From Promerops cafer (Eukaryota > Chordata > Aves > Passeriformes > Nectariniidae), in contig VZSE01014927.1 in assembly GCA_013398275.1 (NCBI GenBank), positions 1,164,161 through 1,228,160 on the forward strand: a stretch of 64,000 bases of DNA, read 5' to 3'. This document shows, in pieces, positions 48,781-62,184 of this stretch. The translations under genes were made by a program, and so were the position numbers. The notes below the pieces were generated by a model. The model had not been told where the DNA came from. It was given only the letters and a program-made list of their open reading frames with translations, and searched no databases. Position 1 is the first letter of the stretch. Each line of letters opens with the position of its first letter.

Positions 48781-51575
48781 AACCTCAGAATTCACCAGTA
48801 ATTATATTTGGAACATGATGCAAGAGCAAGGATTTTACAATGAAAACAAAGTCGAACACTTAAATTTAAAAATGTAAAAAATAAACATAAATGAGACAAT
48901 GCTGATTGTTTTGGAAATATTTCACTTTAGATGGAATGACAAAATGAAAGAGAACATTGTCAGGTGAAAAGAAAATCACAAATACAATACAGATGTGATA
49001 CCTTATCAACATGGCATCTGGACTTTAAGAGATTTTATCCCGAAAATATTTTAAGATTATAGGAAAATTATTATCCTTATTTTCACATGAAAAGCAGAGT
49101 AAATGGACACACACCACTTATTCTAGCTAACTACTGTAGTACATATTTTCAACTATCTGAATGAGAAGGATTATCTTAATAGTTCTATTGACTTCACTAA
49201 AACTAATTATATTTAAGGATCTCAGATATCCTAAATACTTTGATATATCATCATATAAAAATGGTAAATTAAGTCCTTCAGATACCACTCTAACCTACTC
49301 TTTTGTAAGTGTAATATAAAAACAAATATCTTTGCACTCTTTGGATATTTTGGCTTAGGTTGCTTGATTGAATTTATTTCATTTCATTTTCTTTTCTTTT
49401 AGAAGATTTAAAGAACCCTTGTCCTGTTATGAAGAAATAGAGGGAGTAAGTTACTCCTGTGATCTATCCAGACCCTTAAGGAAAAGAATAGAGAGAAAAA
49501 ATAACTTTTTTTTTTTTTTTTTTCCCCTCCAATCATATTTAATGACAGTGCTGAGCTGGGCTGGCTATTTCAAAAAAACTGACATGAAAATCCCTTGAAA
49601 AGTGTGGGTTGCTGACACTCTGTTCTCTGCTTTAAGTTTTCCTCAGAAAGGACTGAATAACTACTGGACTTTCATCAGTGAAAATGTTTTATAAATCAAG
49701 AGGAGGCTTTAGGTTGCATGATGGACCTCATTAATTGAACATGTAGAATTTAAGAATAGCAAGTTCCCTTTAATTGTGGGCTTCGCACAGTAGCATATCA
49801 GTCAAAAACTGGAATTTCATATGTGGTTGCCCTGATGAAATCCTAGCATTGTTTTAAACTTGTATTTTTAATAGGAGCTTGGGAGATTTTCCCCTTTCTC
49901 TTTTATTATTACTTTATGAGGCAATCATTTCAGCATTCAATTCCCCATCATCACTGCTTTTTGTCTGTTTGTTTTTTGATTAACAAGGAAAGTGAAACAG
50001 GGCTACTGTGGGTGCATTCAGCCACTGAGATAAGATTCACCATCAGAGATTTAACCTCAGATTTGTATTTTCATCTCCCTCTTTACAATAGTTATATTCA
50101 AATCTGGCAGTTTCTACCCGAATGATTATACCTCCAGCTGTCATAGCATATTTAACTCTAATAGAATCTTAGGCAAAAATAACAACAGCAACAGCAACAA
50201 ATTGTCCACGAGGTAATTTTCATGGTTCCACTTCTCTGCCCAACATTTCTAGAAACTGGATAAACCGCTGATAGAGAATGTGAGTGTGAATCACTGAAAA
50301 TAACTTCAGAGAAGTCCTTATTGGCAAATCCTATCCCAGACAAGGGAATAAGAATTCACAGCAAGAGAATTTCACTGAAGTCCATAACACCAAGATGTAT
50401 CCAACACTACAGTTGATGCTAAATCTCCCAATGGGGAAAAAATAAAACAAAGCCAAAACCAAAACAATTGGTAAGTGCATAACAGCCTGGATGTAGCTAA
50501 AAACATACAAAGATGCATATGACAAACAAATTAGACAAACTAAAGGGATCTGAGTGTATACTGATCCCATTTTCATAACATCTGTACACCTTTACACTCA
50601 TTCTCACACCTCACAGGTATTATCACCCTTGCTTTTAATGCACCGAGTCACAAAAAAGCATCTCTCATTCAGGCCTCAAGGCTTAAAGAGTACCTTCCTT
50701 CCTTTCAGCAGAATTCAAGCTGGCATGAGCAACACAGATTTCTATAAAATAGAAGGAAAGGTCCAAATCCTGCAAAGTAGAAGAAGCTAAGCATTTAGTA
50801 GGATAACTTTTTTGCTATGGAGACCTCAATGGGAGTTGTAGGTGTGCAGCATCTTTGAGGATTTAACCTGTCACTTTCAAAACAAGCAGTGTGAAGCTTA
50901 TTTTCTCCTGTCCTCACTCACCTAGGCTCTGCTTTGTTAAGAACTCTATATTCAGAGCAAAGGATAGTTTTGGATTTTATAGTCAAAAGGTGTAACTTGA
51001 ATTCCTGAGTTAATTGAACCAGATGAATGGTTTTCCCCTGCACCTTACTGGACCTTACTGGGATCAAAACTAGTCATTTTTCATTTCCATTAATGAGATA
51101 CCACAGATATACACTGGCAGCAATTCTGGCAAGAATGAAAGTGGAAAGGAGAGCAAATGGTCAGACTATCCTTTTTAGACTTAAACTCTGAAGGCTGTTA
51201 GGGAACTTTTCGTTCCCTGCCTTACTACTGTGGATTTTTTTACACTTTCTCTAAATAATCTACCGTTCACCAGAGAAGGAAAAGATCAGAGGGAAAAACA
51301 CACATCTATTAGAGCATCTCTTACAAAAGCTTCTGTACTTCCTGTTTTCCAATTCTTTCCTTCACAGAATAAGACAGAGCTAGGTGTGACCATATTTAAC
51401 AAAACTGAACTTAGAATTCATCATTAATTTTCAGCACTCTGCCAGCATAGAAGAAAGTTTCCCAGGATAGTCTAAAGGGGGCTAAACCTTCACACTGAAG
51501 TCAATAAAGCTTGTTTTTGTTGGGGGTGATGGGGAAGTGAAAAGAAATGTGCCCCTGGGAAAGAAAATAGACTGG
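48781..51575. other. AT-rich unique DNA with a poly(T) run
   Basis: An 18-base T run lies at 49506-49523 and a perfect 10-bp tandem repeat (accttactgg) at 51042-51061. No gene is supported. The AT-rich part at 48781-49330 may continue the preceding candidate element. Confidence 0.5.
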
Positions 51576-51579
51576 GGAG

Positions 51580-51760
51580 TTTATGTTGTGTTTGCTTGTT
51601 AGTTTGTGAGCTTTTGTGGATTCTTTTGGTTTTATTTTGATTTTTTAAATTGGTTTGTTAGTGGGGTTTTTGGTTGTTTTTGTGTGTGAGGTTTTTGTGT
51701 GTTGGGGTTTGTGTTTGGGGTTTTTGATTGTTGTGTTTAATTCGTTTGTTTTTAACTTTT
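51580..51760 (+). repeat. G/T-rich low-complexity region
   Basis: TTTG, GGGGTTTTT and GTGTGTG units without a strict period. The plus frame at 51655-51864 starts inside it (Phe/Val/Leu-rich), so I regard it as an artefact. Confidence 0.8.
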
Positions 51761-54700
51761 TAGGGCTTTTTAAAGGGAAAATGAATTATCATAGAGGACT
51801 TGTAGAATTATTTGGAGTACAACCCAAAGATATGCTGAAAGAACAGTTTGATTGTAAGAAATAAACTGGCAAAGTTGAAGTAAATTGACACTAGACCAAG
51901 AATCTAGGAGAGTTTTTTGCCTTACATTTTACACTAGCACAGACTGATCAGAAATACTTTGAATTGGCTTTAAAAGCCATGTTTGGAGTAAGGTAATTTT
52001 CTGTTGTAGCAGAAGTTATGCCAGTGGACAAAATCACATGATTCTTCAAAAGGAAGCTCTCTCATCTGAACTCATTGAAATATCTCAGTGGTTAAACAGT
52101 CAGGCAGGGTTATAAGAGATTTATCTTCCAAAGTTCTGTCTCACACGAGGGAAGAGGCAAGGTGAGGTTACTTGTCATTTCCACCAAGATCTTGCTGCTC
52201 TTTTCTACGAGCATTGTTTGTAAAGGATGACAATGTATTTCAAGTATTGTTAAATATTTTACTTTGCTTCTCTAGTCAAATTGCAGAAGGTAAAGTACTC
52301 CTCTTGCCACCATTAGAGCCTCCATTCCCTATTCCTCCAAGCTGAGTAAATGTTCCTCCAGTCATTATTAGTACTGCCTGGTGGTTAGAAATGTAAGACT
52401 GGTGCTTCAGTGGGAATTAGTCTTTAGTTCAGAACTTAATCTAGTTGATAGCAATATTGCCCATTATTATCTCTTTAATGTGAACCACCTCTAGGTCATG
52501 AGAGACAGTTCTCCCTGTGTCTCTCACCCACTGTCAGATATTCAACCATACAAAGTGAGGATGTGTCTATTACCAGTGGCATGACCCAATTCTGCTTGAG
52601 GTTTCATTTTTCTATGGCCAGAAGATTTCAAAGAAATCTCAAGCATTAATTTGTTTGTGGAACACCCTTAAGCAATGATAATGTTTGGACTTTGGGCTGA
52701 AATGAGTAACCCTCTTACTATAAAAAACACTAGAGACAAGATTAAGAGTGGGACTGTAAAACTACAATGTGTAGCTACAGGGCGAGTTAGTGCTCCTCTT
52801 TTAGACTAAGGCTTATTCCCTGTCACATTCCAGAGTACAAGTATATATTAAATGAAGCCAACCAGAAAGTGGTGTAAATTGGTACTGTGTAGTCCTCTGT
52901 GTGCAGAAGTCAAATGACAGCTGGGGACTGAATAGTCTGTCCCTAGGTCCATGAGATTCATGACTTTGAGAAATAACATGTAAAATGTATCACACAATGT
53001 CCTCCAGGGAAACATTTAAGTGCCAAACTCTATTTTCTGCCCAGGGCTGCTTGGAAGCATTAAATAACATTTCTTCAGTTTTGGGGGCTTTGAAGAACTT
53101 CCAGTTTTTTATTTCTAAAACTCATCAAGACAGATGTACCAAACAGTTGTTTCATAATGATATTCAACTCTCTTAGTCCTTTGGCAAGAAAATTCCTTCT
53201 TTCCTTCATCTCCAGCTAGTATTAACTACAGTATCTCCCATCCAGAAGCTGCACTCTTTATAGTCAGTAAGCTTTCCAATACAAGTGAGAGTTGGTTTTA
53301 CTACACTTAGTATGAACTTATCTTTAAGGGAAATAGATAAGACAAGCTTCAGCAAAATAGAAAGAAAAATTATCTCATTCACTGGGAGGCTGCCACTTAG
53401 TTTTGGATCTTGTCAGCAATTATAAGTGGAGGTGTGTCAGCATAACTGCGGAAATATTGATTCACTTTATATGTCTGTGGAACTTAAAAAAGAAGACACA
53501 TAGCACAAACCAGGCCAGATCTTCAGTTAGGAGAAACTGTCATAAATGTACAGAAGAAAATAGAATTACCCTTGTTTACATTAGTGAAGGGTCTGGTTTA
53601 TTATAAATGCAGAGAAAAATCTAAACAAAAACTTTAAATATTTGCATTATTTACATACATATATATGTATACCTGGATGTTGCTTATGGAATTTATAAGG
53701 TCAAGCACTCAGACACTGGTAAACATCAGAAATAAGGTTGCTAGTGATATTTGCCTTTTCTTGGGTTGTGTCTGTCAATTATGAAGGCACTTTTAATTAC
53801 ATGAAGACATGTTGTTCACTCCGTGGGTGTCCTGCCTCATTCAACACTCAGGTAGAATGGGCCTCATTTTGTACGTAATGATCCTATACGTTCTTTCCTA
53901 CTGTTGATTACCAACCATGGGGTTCACCTCACCTCCTTGCAGAGATCCCACACGTATATGTTTATATCTCAGCTAGCTGCTCCAGGCTTCCCCTTTATAC
54001 AGGGGGAAGAAAGAGGTGTGTTAAGAGGTGACCCATTTTAAATGTGTGTTTTAGAGTGAAATGAATCACCCCCTAAGGAGAAGCACTTCTCTCCCTTGAC
54101 TATAAAGAGACTTTGACTAGTTCAGGTAGAGCCCTCTGCACTGTGGGTGCATCCCAGTGCCTGTGACCCCACTCTTATTTAGCACATAGTCTTTAAACAT
54201 TACTTCAAACAGAGAGGTATTATCAGCCCTGTGGGTAGTCTGGTGGTCCCTGTAACAAGAGCTGAATCATTCCTGTGGCACATCCACACTGTAAGCAGAA
54301 GGGTGCCAGTCACCCAGCTCCCTGCACTAGGGCTTGCAGCCAGAGCTATCAAGCCAGTGTGTCTTCATCCCATCAATAATCAGTGGAAGGAGAGAGTCTT
54401 CTCCATAGAACAGTTCTGCACCAGCTCATGAGACGGTACACGGATGTATTTGGTGCTTAAAATTGAACTGAATAGCTTTCTCACCCAGGACTTTCTTTCC
54501 TCATATAACAGTTTACATGCTGAGTGCACAGTCCCTTTCTCCTCTCATTAACTGCTCTGACCCAGCACACAGCATCACAAATCAGACCCCAGGGCCTGAA
54601 TCTAGGCACCAGAAAATGAGGAAGAAGCCATTACTGACCACACCTGAGAAGTTCAAATCTTCATTGGCAGCACACACAAGGTACAATCCTGTTCTCCAAA

Positions 54701-54900
54701 ACAGGTCAGCATCTTGCCTTTTAGCTCCATATGTCCTTTTAAAACAGTGAAGAATGAGATTTTATTTGAGTTTCACTGTTCTGTCTAAACACCATGATAT
54801 AGCCACCACTTCTGAACAAAATGAACCAAAGATTCTTAAGGCCTTGAACCATAGATAATTTCTCACCCTTTGCCTCCTCATGACATCCATATAGATACTA
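51761..54900. other. Unique sequence, no gene recognised
   Basis: No known repeat and no frame longer than 77 codons. Between 53820 and 54600 the GC content is slightly higher, but no exon can be defended. Confidence 0.5.
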
Positions 54901-54905
54901 AGCTG

Positions 54906-54935
54906 AAAAAAACAAACAAACAAACAAAAAAACAA
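54906..54935 (+). repeat. (CAAA)n simple repeat
   Basis: A short run of CAAA units in an A-rich context. Confidence 0.85.
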
Positions 54936-55099
54936 CAGGAATAATGCCAACTTCCTTCTTTATCAGGTGTGGCATGAGCATAAGTAGATAGCTGAGGGTG
55001 ACAAAATATATGTGAAGAAGGGACCCACAATGAATCCAGCACAAATTCAGACACAAGTAGAAATGGCAATATATTCATATGATCCATGTCCTTGAAGCT

Positions 55100-55181
55100 T
55101 TTATACATATACATATATACATACATACATATATATATACACACATATATATATACATACACATATATATATATATATATT
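55100..55181. repeat. (AC/AT)n microsatellite
   Basis: ATAC, ATAT and ACAC units end in an eight-unit AT run before GGGGGGGC. It supplies the His/Ile/Tyr-rich start of the longest open frame of the window (55079-55801), which is therefore not considered a gene. Confidence 0.92.
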
Positions 55182-55839
55182 TGGGGGGGCAGGGGCTAGA
55201 CTCTCTTCTGTTTCTTCTCCCCCCTTGTAACTTTTTACTGTATAGATGCCCTATCATTTATTTTCTTTATTCATGCCAGAACTCTAGTGGTCATCATCTA
55301 CCTCATTCCTGGTCCCTATCCATGCCAAGGGGTGCTGTGCCCTTTCAGTTCCAACTCTCTATCCACTTGGTATTCAGAAGTTGGCTCAGGTTTATTTCAT
55401 CCATTCTGTTGAACAAAATGTATCACCTGGTTCTGGGTGTAGTTCACCCTGAATTCACCCAGAGACTTTGTATTTTTCCACAGTGTTTTAAAATCGACAG
55501 ACCATTTTCCTCTTTGGAGGATATATCCAAAACCAACTTCACTGTAGTGCCAAAAACAAAAGCTAGAATGCATCCTAGGTCCAGACTGAATCATGCTCAA
55601 CAGAAAAAGAAAATTATCAGGGTATTTAGCAGCAGAAATATACTGCCACATAACCTGTACAAACTGATATCTTCAAATATATTTGATTTTACCATATTAG
55701 GGAAGTCTGTGCTATCTAGAAGAAGATACATCGCAGTGAGGGGAATGTTCTGTGATTACCAAATTTTTGCCATAGTTTTACCAAAGCATGGAGACATTTA
55801 ATCTTTTCCAAAACAGATCAACTTTTCATTCAGGAAAAG

Positions 55840-56010
55840 AAACAAAAAAAACCAAACCAAGCCAAACCAAACCAAACCAAACCAAGACAAAAAACCCCAA
55901 AACAAAAACAACAACAACAGAAAAACAAAAATAAAAAAACAAAAAACAAAAAATCCAAACCCAAAACAAAACAAAACACAAAAAACCCAAAAAGAAACCA
56001 AACCAAATAT
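55840..56010 (+). repeat. (CCAAA)n / (CAAAA)n simple repeat
   Basis: Five to six CCAAA units are followed by AAACCCC, AACAAC and CAAAA units. The minus frame across it is Phe/Leu/Trp-rich low complexity. Confidence 0.92.
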
Positions 56011-56099
56011 GGTGGTTTTGTTTCCTGTTTTATGCATGGAATACTGAACCTTGTGGTCTGAGTTCAAAAATTAAAAGGAAAAAAAAATCAGATCTTACA

Positions 56100-56600
56100 C
56101 ACACCTGGAGCTAGACTCAGTGCTAGGACAAATTCAGTTACAGAGGCTTATGTTTAACTCTTATTACTAGGTTTTACGACAAAAGCTCATTTTCAGACCA
56201 TCACACAGTAGCAGCTAGAGAACACAGCAGGTGGAGGAGCTCAAACAGTGCACTGCCAGGTTACTTCAGGCCTACCCAGAGTCCAGAAACTCATTAAATA
56301 CCCATGCCCACTAGCCCAGAGGACCACAATGCTACAATGCCAGATAGGGAACCAAATCAAGGACTTCCTGTAAATAAATTCCCTGTCTTCCCTGACCCAA
56401 ACTGTCCAATAAAGCCTTTGTCCCACTACACAGGTGTGACACCCACCACCATGAGGCATCAGGAGCACTCTTGGGATCACCTTCCAGACAAAAAGGCCAA
56501 AAGTGTGGGACGTGATAAAGAGTGCAAAGGAAAAATGCTTTGGGATTGCACTAGACCTGTTATGAGATACTGAGGAATTAGGAAGGAAAGAAGTTCAGGA
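56100..56600 (+). other. Unassigned segment with an AATAAA signal
   Basis: Contains 'ccaataaagcctttgtccc' (AATAAA at 56408-56413) in a moderately GC-rich setting, reminiscent of an LTR R/U5 region. No TG/CA ends or target duplications are found, so I do not assign it. Confidence 0.25.
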
Positions 56601-56704
56601 AAACAGAGGAATTAAAGGCTAAAAAAAGGTCAGTTACATATAAGTAATTTGCTGATCAACACACTTTTCTGACTGTTCCCCCTACCTGAAGCACAATCTG
56701 TCCT

Positions 56705-56820
56705 GTCTTAGAATTATAGAATCACAGAATCACTTAGGTTGAAAAATGACCATTAAGGTCATTGAGTCAAACCTTTAACCTATCACTGTCAACTACACAA
56801 AACTCATTCCTAGATTAACT
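56705..56820 (-). mobile_element. CR1 LINE 3'-terminal fragment (antisense)
   Basis: The reverse complement of the CR1 terminus: repeated 'tatagaatcacagaatcac' (terminal ATTCTRTG units), then 'ttaggttgaaaaatgacc', 'ttaaggtcattgagtcaaacc' and 'tatcactgtcaa'. About 115 bp are kept, with the 3' terminal repeats still present. Confidence 0.85.
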
Positions 56821-56984
56821 TAGGGCAGAATGCACCCCTAGAGAGACACTCATCCGGAGTCTGAAGGCAGAAGGAGCAACCAACATAAATTTAAAAAGCG
56901 CTATAAGACAACCATACAAATACAAGCAGATGATCTACATCCATTCTTCACCAATATTACCTGGACATCAAACTGCACATGGAA

Positions 56985-57290
56985 AACCAAGGATCAATAA
57001 TTCATATTCTGTACCCAACCTTGTATGAACCACAACCAAGTTGTGACTTTGTGTGATAGCCAGGAGGGTACGCTGATAACCCCTGGGAACACACAGGCTG
57101 CCTCTGCAAGACCTTTGCATATGCAATGGGGACCCTTATCTCTGAAGAGACCACTGATGCCTGCATTTACTCTTGTTAAATTCTTTTCTCTCTCCTGAGC
57201 GAGGTCGGCTATGCTGTGTGTCCATGTGTTGGCAAAGGTATAAAGTAGTTTGTTTCATGTTTTGTTCTCACACAGTTCAGATATAATCAA
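56985..57290 (+). mobile_element. Possible LTR fragment
   Basis: The stretch 'ttactcttgttaaattcttttctctctcctgagcgaggtcggct' and a GTATAAAG motif (57238-57245) resemble avian ERV LTR sequence. It also holds a perfect 12-bp palindrome, ttgcatatgcaa (57115-57126). No terminal repeats or duplications are found, so the assignment is tentative. Confidence 0.33.
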
Positions 57291-57299
57291 TGAAGCCCC

Positions 57300-59675
57300 T
57301 TTTTACAGACATTACTATTGAGTCAGATCAGGAGGTCTTGGGATATTGTAATAAAATAGTACAAGCCACTAGACTGAAGCTGGAGTAATATAGAAATTTA
57401 AAAATATATATATATAAATTTGTCACTACTCATTCACAGGAAAGTGAAAGAGCAAAGATTGTTATTCACATTAAAGGGTTGTTTGTTTAAAAATAAAATG
57501 ATACTGTTTTTTCGTCTGGAAGTGTCAGACTCTCCAACTCATCTGAGTCAGGAGGGAGATGGGCGAGATGATTAAATTATTAATAGTATCTTAGCTAAAT
57601 ATACTTCGGAAGTTTTGGAAAGAAAACAATTTTTCATTATTTATCAAATAAGAAAAAATTCTTTTGTTTAACCTGTTTGTTTCCTCATGGACTGGCTTTG
57701 CACTGTGATATTTGCTAGGATTTCCAACCATGCAGCAGGTATTCTGTAGCCCTCATCATATCAAGTGACAGCTTGTTTTGCTCCAGCTGTTGATGACACC
57801 TCCATCTCAGGCTGGATGATACCTGGTTCCATCCTTGGTGCTGGGATCTATAACAATCACCAACCCAACCCCATTTCTGAAATGTCTCTTGTTGGATGCT
57901 TGAAGAGCACAGTCACACCTCAGTTTGGCATTTCTTAGGTCACCTGCATCCTGATGCTTTTCTGTTTGCAAGTACTTTTTTAGAGATAGATGACTAGTGA
58001 AAGCTCCCTTGTGTGGCAGGAGGACAAGGATTAACCATAAGCAGAAAATATTGAGTCATACTCAGCATGGTAAATTAAGAAGAAAAAAAAGAAAAAAACC
58101 TCCAGGCCTGTCATGTCAGGGCTGCAGCTTTAACCAGGACTGACTGATGGTCCCTGAGGTCATGTTGTTCTGCTCCATCTCGGATACCAACTGGGAATCA
58201 AGGAAATGAAGGCTTTCCAGGCAAGAAATGTCAAGTACGGGGAAGAAGAGGACATGGAGAATGAGTCAAACTCTTCTTAACTCCTGTGCAGGAAATATAG
58301 TTTTAACTGACTTAGGAAATCTGTAACAGGAAATTCAAGCCCACATTAATGAGTGGTTATTAAGCGCAAGACAGCAACAGGCAAAGGCACTTCAGTAAGT
58401 CATGGGCTCTACCTCATCATTGACCTAAATTTATATAACAATAACTGTGGATTATACTTATATATGTTCTCATCATTCATAAGGACAGGACACTTTCTTA
58501 TTCTTTAGAAAACAAGATACACCTTTCTTTTCTCTTTCTACCAGTTGTGTAGCAGAAGGCAGAGACTAACTCAAAGAAATGTAGCAAACATTTGAGGAAT
58601 CTTGAAAAGACTTTAAAGTTCTCCACGAATTTCAGTTTTCTGTACTAACTCTTCATTGCCACCACCAACAAGAAGGTGGAGATTAGATGAGCAATTTTCC
58701 CCTTACAGTGCATTTCACAGACATTCATCATTATGAACAGCTTTCAGAAATGAATGGTTATCTCAAGAGACTTTATTCACCTCTTTTTTTGCTGGTTAAG
58801 ACCCTACTCCATTTGTTATGCTGTCTGTGGCACAAACACAAAAACAGAGTAAAAAGGAAGATTTCTAATGAAACATTTCACATTTTGAAATAGCTAATCT
58901 AAAAAAAAAAACAAAAACAAAAACAAAAAATTAAAACCAAAAACATTTATTGTGGGGATCTGAGTACTTTCATTTAGCACAAAGACTTGTTTTCCCATCT
59001 GCTTTCCCACAAGTTGCAAACTTAATTTTTTCCTCCTCCTTTAAAACAATTTTTTGGATATTCAGGAAATCACTGTCATTTTACCCCTTTGGTTAATTCT
59101 GTTTTCAATGGTGTGTCTTATCATTTAAGGGCCTACAGTCTAAGAAACTCATTATTGCTAGTAATGACTGGATGTTACATCCTGATATGGACATAGGCAT
59201 TTCGATCTCTTAAACAAAATGAGGTTAATTTTTCCAGGCATTTCTCAAGATCTTGCATGTACCATGGGAAAGAGAGACAAAAGGATATAAAGTGACCAAC
59301 CAGTTCACTGAGCCCATCTGCCCAGCACTGCTGACAAACACACACGTGACTATCACACCCCTGTACAGTCATCAGATATCCTTTTAAATTTCTTGGTCTT
59401 CCTGACCTTCTTGTTCTGGTTGAATAATGTTTGGATAAATAGATATATACATAAATGGACTGACAGAGAGTTGAAAATACTCTGGGCTGATTTCCTTTTC
59501 TGATGATCTATTGAATATACCTGATGCATTCTATGTGTTCATTGACTTTTCTATTTGTTTCATACTTGTACTCATTTTTACTGATCACCATCCTGCCTTC
59601 TGTAATGTCAAGATATTATGAAAAATATTCCACCAACAAAGGTGTCCTTTGATATTTCTTATAGCTTATATATCT
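57300..59675. other. AT-rich unique DNA, no gene recognised
   Basis: An A/CAAAAA low-complexity patch at 58902-58930 is the only repeat seen. Frames are at most 68 codons. Confidence 0.5.
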
Positions 59676-59678
59676 TTT

Positions 59679-59697
59679 CCCCTCCCCCCCATCCCCC
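59679..59697 (-). other. G-rich tract on minus strand, possible G-quadruplex
   Basis: The plus strand has C runs of 4, 7 and 5 separated by t and at. On the minus strand these give G tracts that can supply four G3 blocks if the seven-base run is split. It is weaker than the motif at 34018-34035. Confidence 0.6.
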
Positions 59698-59699
59698 GA

Positions 59700-61335
59700 T
59701 CGGTGCCTGTTGCTTTTTGATGAAGTTTCAAATGCAGAGCACAGTCACAGCTTGAGATTTGGTAGCAGCTGGGGTATTTTATCCTTCCTTTCACTGTTTC
59801 TTTTTTTTCCCCTTGCTATTTTATTCAGAACTGCCATCATTGTGTGGAATATTTATTAAGGTTATTCATAATATTTTTATTATCTAAGAGGAAACTAATA
59901 ACTGTTCATGTAACTGCACTAATTGAAGATATAAATCTGGATGTTGGTCAGTTATTTTTTTACTCAAATGATTGTCAGGTGGGACAATATTGACCAGAAC
60001 AATTTATCTACTTAAGAAAGGTGGGAAGTTTTCTGTTTAAAAGGTATCAGTGACTTCGCAGTGCATTTGTGTGAAAACAGCTTATCTGAAACAGAAGGTC
60101 CGTATACAATTTAAAGACTTTTTAGAAACTGTTTTCTAAGTGCACTGGTTTATTTGGGTTTTTTGTTTTTGTTTTCTTATTCATCTTCCCTTTTTCCTCT
60201 TTTTTTTTTTTCTCCTTCTGTATTTTTATTGTTTGAACATGGAGGACAAAAGGACCCTGGAGGGCAGACTTAAAAGGGGTGTTTTGTCACCTTCATGCAC
60301 ACTGCTCTGTAGTAGGAGGAAAAGACTTAGGGCAGCTCTCCAGGGAGGAGGAGAGGAAGAGTTTACAAATGGATTTTCACTAATATTTTACATTCTTCTT
60401 ATCCAGATCAAAAGAAAAAACAAAAGGGAAAAAAAAAAAAAAAGTCTGATTCAAACATCTGCAAATTAACATGCAAGATACATAAAACAGAGCTACCTTG
60501 CTGGGAAATTTCCTCTGTAAAAGGCATACTAACATGAAAATAAACTGCAAGTGTCTGTCCTTCTAGAGGGGATGGCATCTCAAAAGGAAACAAAAACTAA
60601 CTTTTCTGGACTGGCACCCTCAGTAAGAATCCCAGTAGCTGTGAAAAATGGCAGTGATCTGGAAGGTCTGATACCCCCAGCACACATGGATGTGAATCAG
60701 GGCTACAGGTTCCTGCGGATTTATCTGTGGGCAAACCTGCTGTTCAGTCAGGATAAGACATTTGTCTAAGGAGGCATGTTTATTGGGTGCTGTACATGAA
60801 TTACTGGGTGAAGTTCCCATTGCTGTACTCTGCAAATTGATTGTGAACCCCCTATGATTTCATTTCATTTCTCATGATAATTTTTTTCTCTTTAAAAGCT
60901 TTCCGGAGGTATGTGTTTTGGAAAATGTCTGGTTATATGCCTGTCTTTTCCTAAGTAATTTGTAGTATCTGTGGCTACAGAACTGAGTTTATGAACATGG
61001 CATGAGAAAATTCCTTGAGAAAAATAAGACTAAATCAACTAGAGAAAACCAGGAAAGCATTTGTCAGCACATCCCCACAATTTTCAATGTGTTTCATGAT
61101 TTGTTAGGGGGAAGGGCTAATTTAGGTATTGTTATTCCTGAATCTGGGAGCACTCTGGGTAAGAATCATAATATCAGGCAGCCTCAAAGTTTGTACCTAT
61201 TAAATATATATTTACTCATAAACTTCTTAAAATGAAGTCAATAACAAAGAACACCTGGGTGAAAAAATTTGTCTTGCTCACTCTGCCTTTTCAATGAATA
61301 GAAGAAGAAGAACAGACTCTGTGGTGTCAATCTAG
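59700..61335. other. Unique sequence, no gene recognised
   Basis: A T run near 60200-60210 and an A run at 60430-60443 flank a 109-codon frame (60140-60469) of no recognisable domain. Nothing else is supported. Confidence 0.5.
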
Positions 61336-61339
61336 TAAC

Positions 61340-61540
61340 ATTTTTTTTTAGCTAGCACTAATTAATTATGAACACAGAGGAAAAATGATTGAAGAAAAAA
61401 AAAAAAAGCAAGCTTGGGAGAGCCTGCCTAAATGTGATTAACTTTCTTTTGTAATTAAATTGCTAAGAACTGACCTTAAGTGCAGTTATGTAGGCATATA
61501 CTTAATTAATACATGATAAATAAATATCCTGATTCAGAAT
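61340..61540. promoter_or_regulatory. Candidate conserved non-coding element
   Basis: ACTAATTAATTATG, GTAATTAAATTG and ACTTAATTAATAC clusters within 180 bases, interrupted by an A run (61397-61409). TAATTA pairs are typical homeodomain target sites. The call is inference. Confidence 0.3.
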
Positions 61541-62180
61541 CTGACTTCTTGGTAGAGGACGAGCAGATCTCAGTAGACAAAGTGGTTGGAACATGAGGGA
61601 AAGGGGAGAGTGCTGCTTGGCTCTCTCTGCTCTTTACATTTGAACAGAAAAATCATAGGCCATAACTTCTCTATTTGTTGTTAAATTGTCATCATGGAAT
61701 CTCTCTGCTGGTCAAGCAGAGTGAAATCTTATTACAGCACCTGGGTACACATCAGGGTGGGTCTGCATCTCTTCTCAGGGAAGTTGTGACAGCAGAAATC
61801 CACTGGTTTTGTTCTCTCCCTTCCCTGAGGCTGATAGAATCTAAAGAAACACATCCTTCAGGCACCTCCTGACTCTGGGAGAGAAGATGTTTCCACCATG
61901 GTGATTACACACCAGGACTACAAGATGGTGTTGTCACTCACCATCTGTCCTGTGCTCTCAGAACAAGCCAGGCTTGGTAGCCTCCAATGTAGTTTTGAAG
62001 AAAAAGATGGGCATGCTGTAAGGAAAAAATGGTGATACATACAATCATTAAGAGTGAAGCAATTTGCTTTAAATGGAGGGGAAAAAAGGAGTTGACTGCC
62101 CCATAGAATTTTTAAAATTTGTGTTATTATTATAGGTTTTCAGAGAAGAAAATGAACTTTTTTGATTTTGAAGCTACATT
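61541..62180. other. Unassigned sequence, possibly an old repeat
   Basis: The stretch 61720-61960 ('ttattacagcacctgggtacac' onward) has repeat-like texture but I cannot place it in a family. No gene is seen. Confidence 0.4.
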
Positions 62181-62184
62181 CAGT

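Noticed and set aside
55079..55801. 240-codon frame as a protein-coding gene
   Set aside because: It starts inside a microsatellite, and no domain, signal or splice context is recognised. An overlapping minus frame exists, so I kept it only as a low-interest check.
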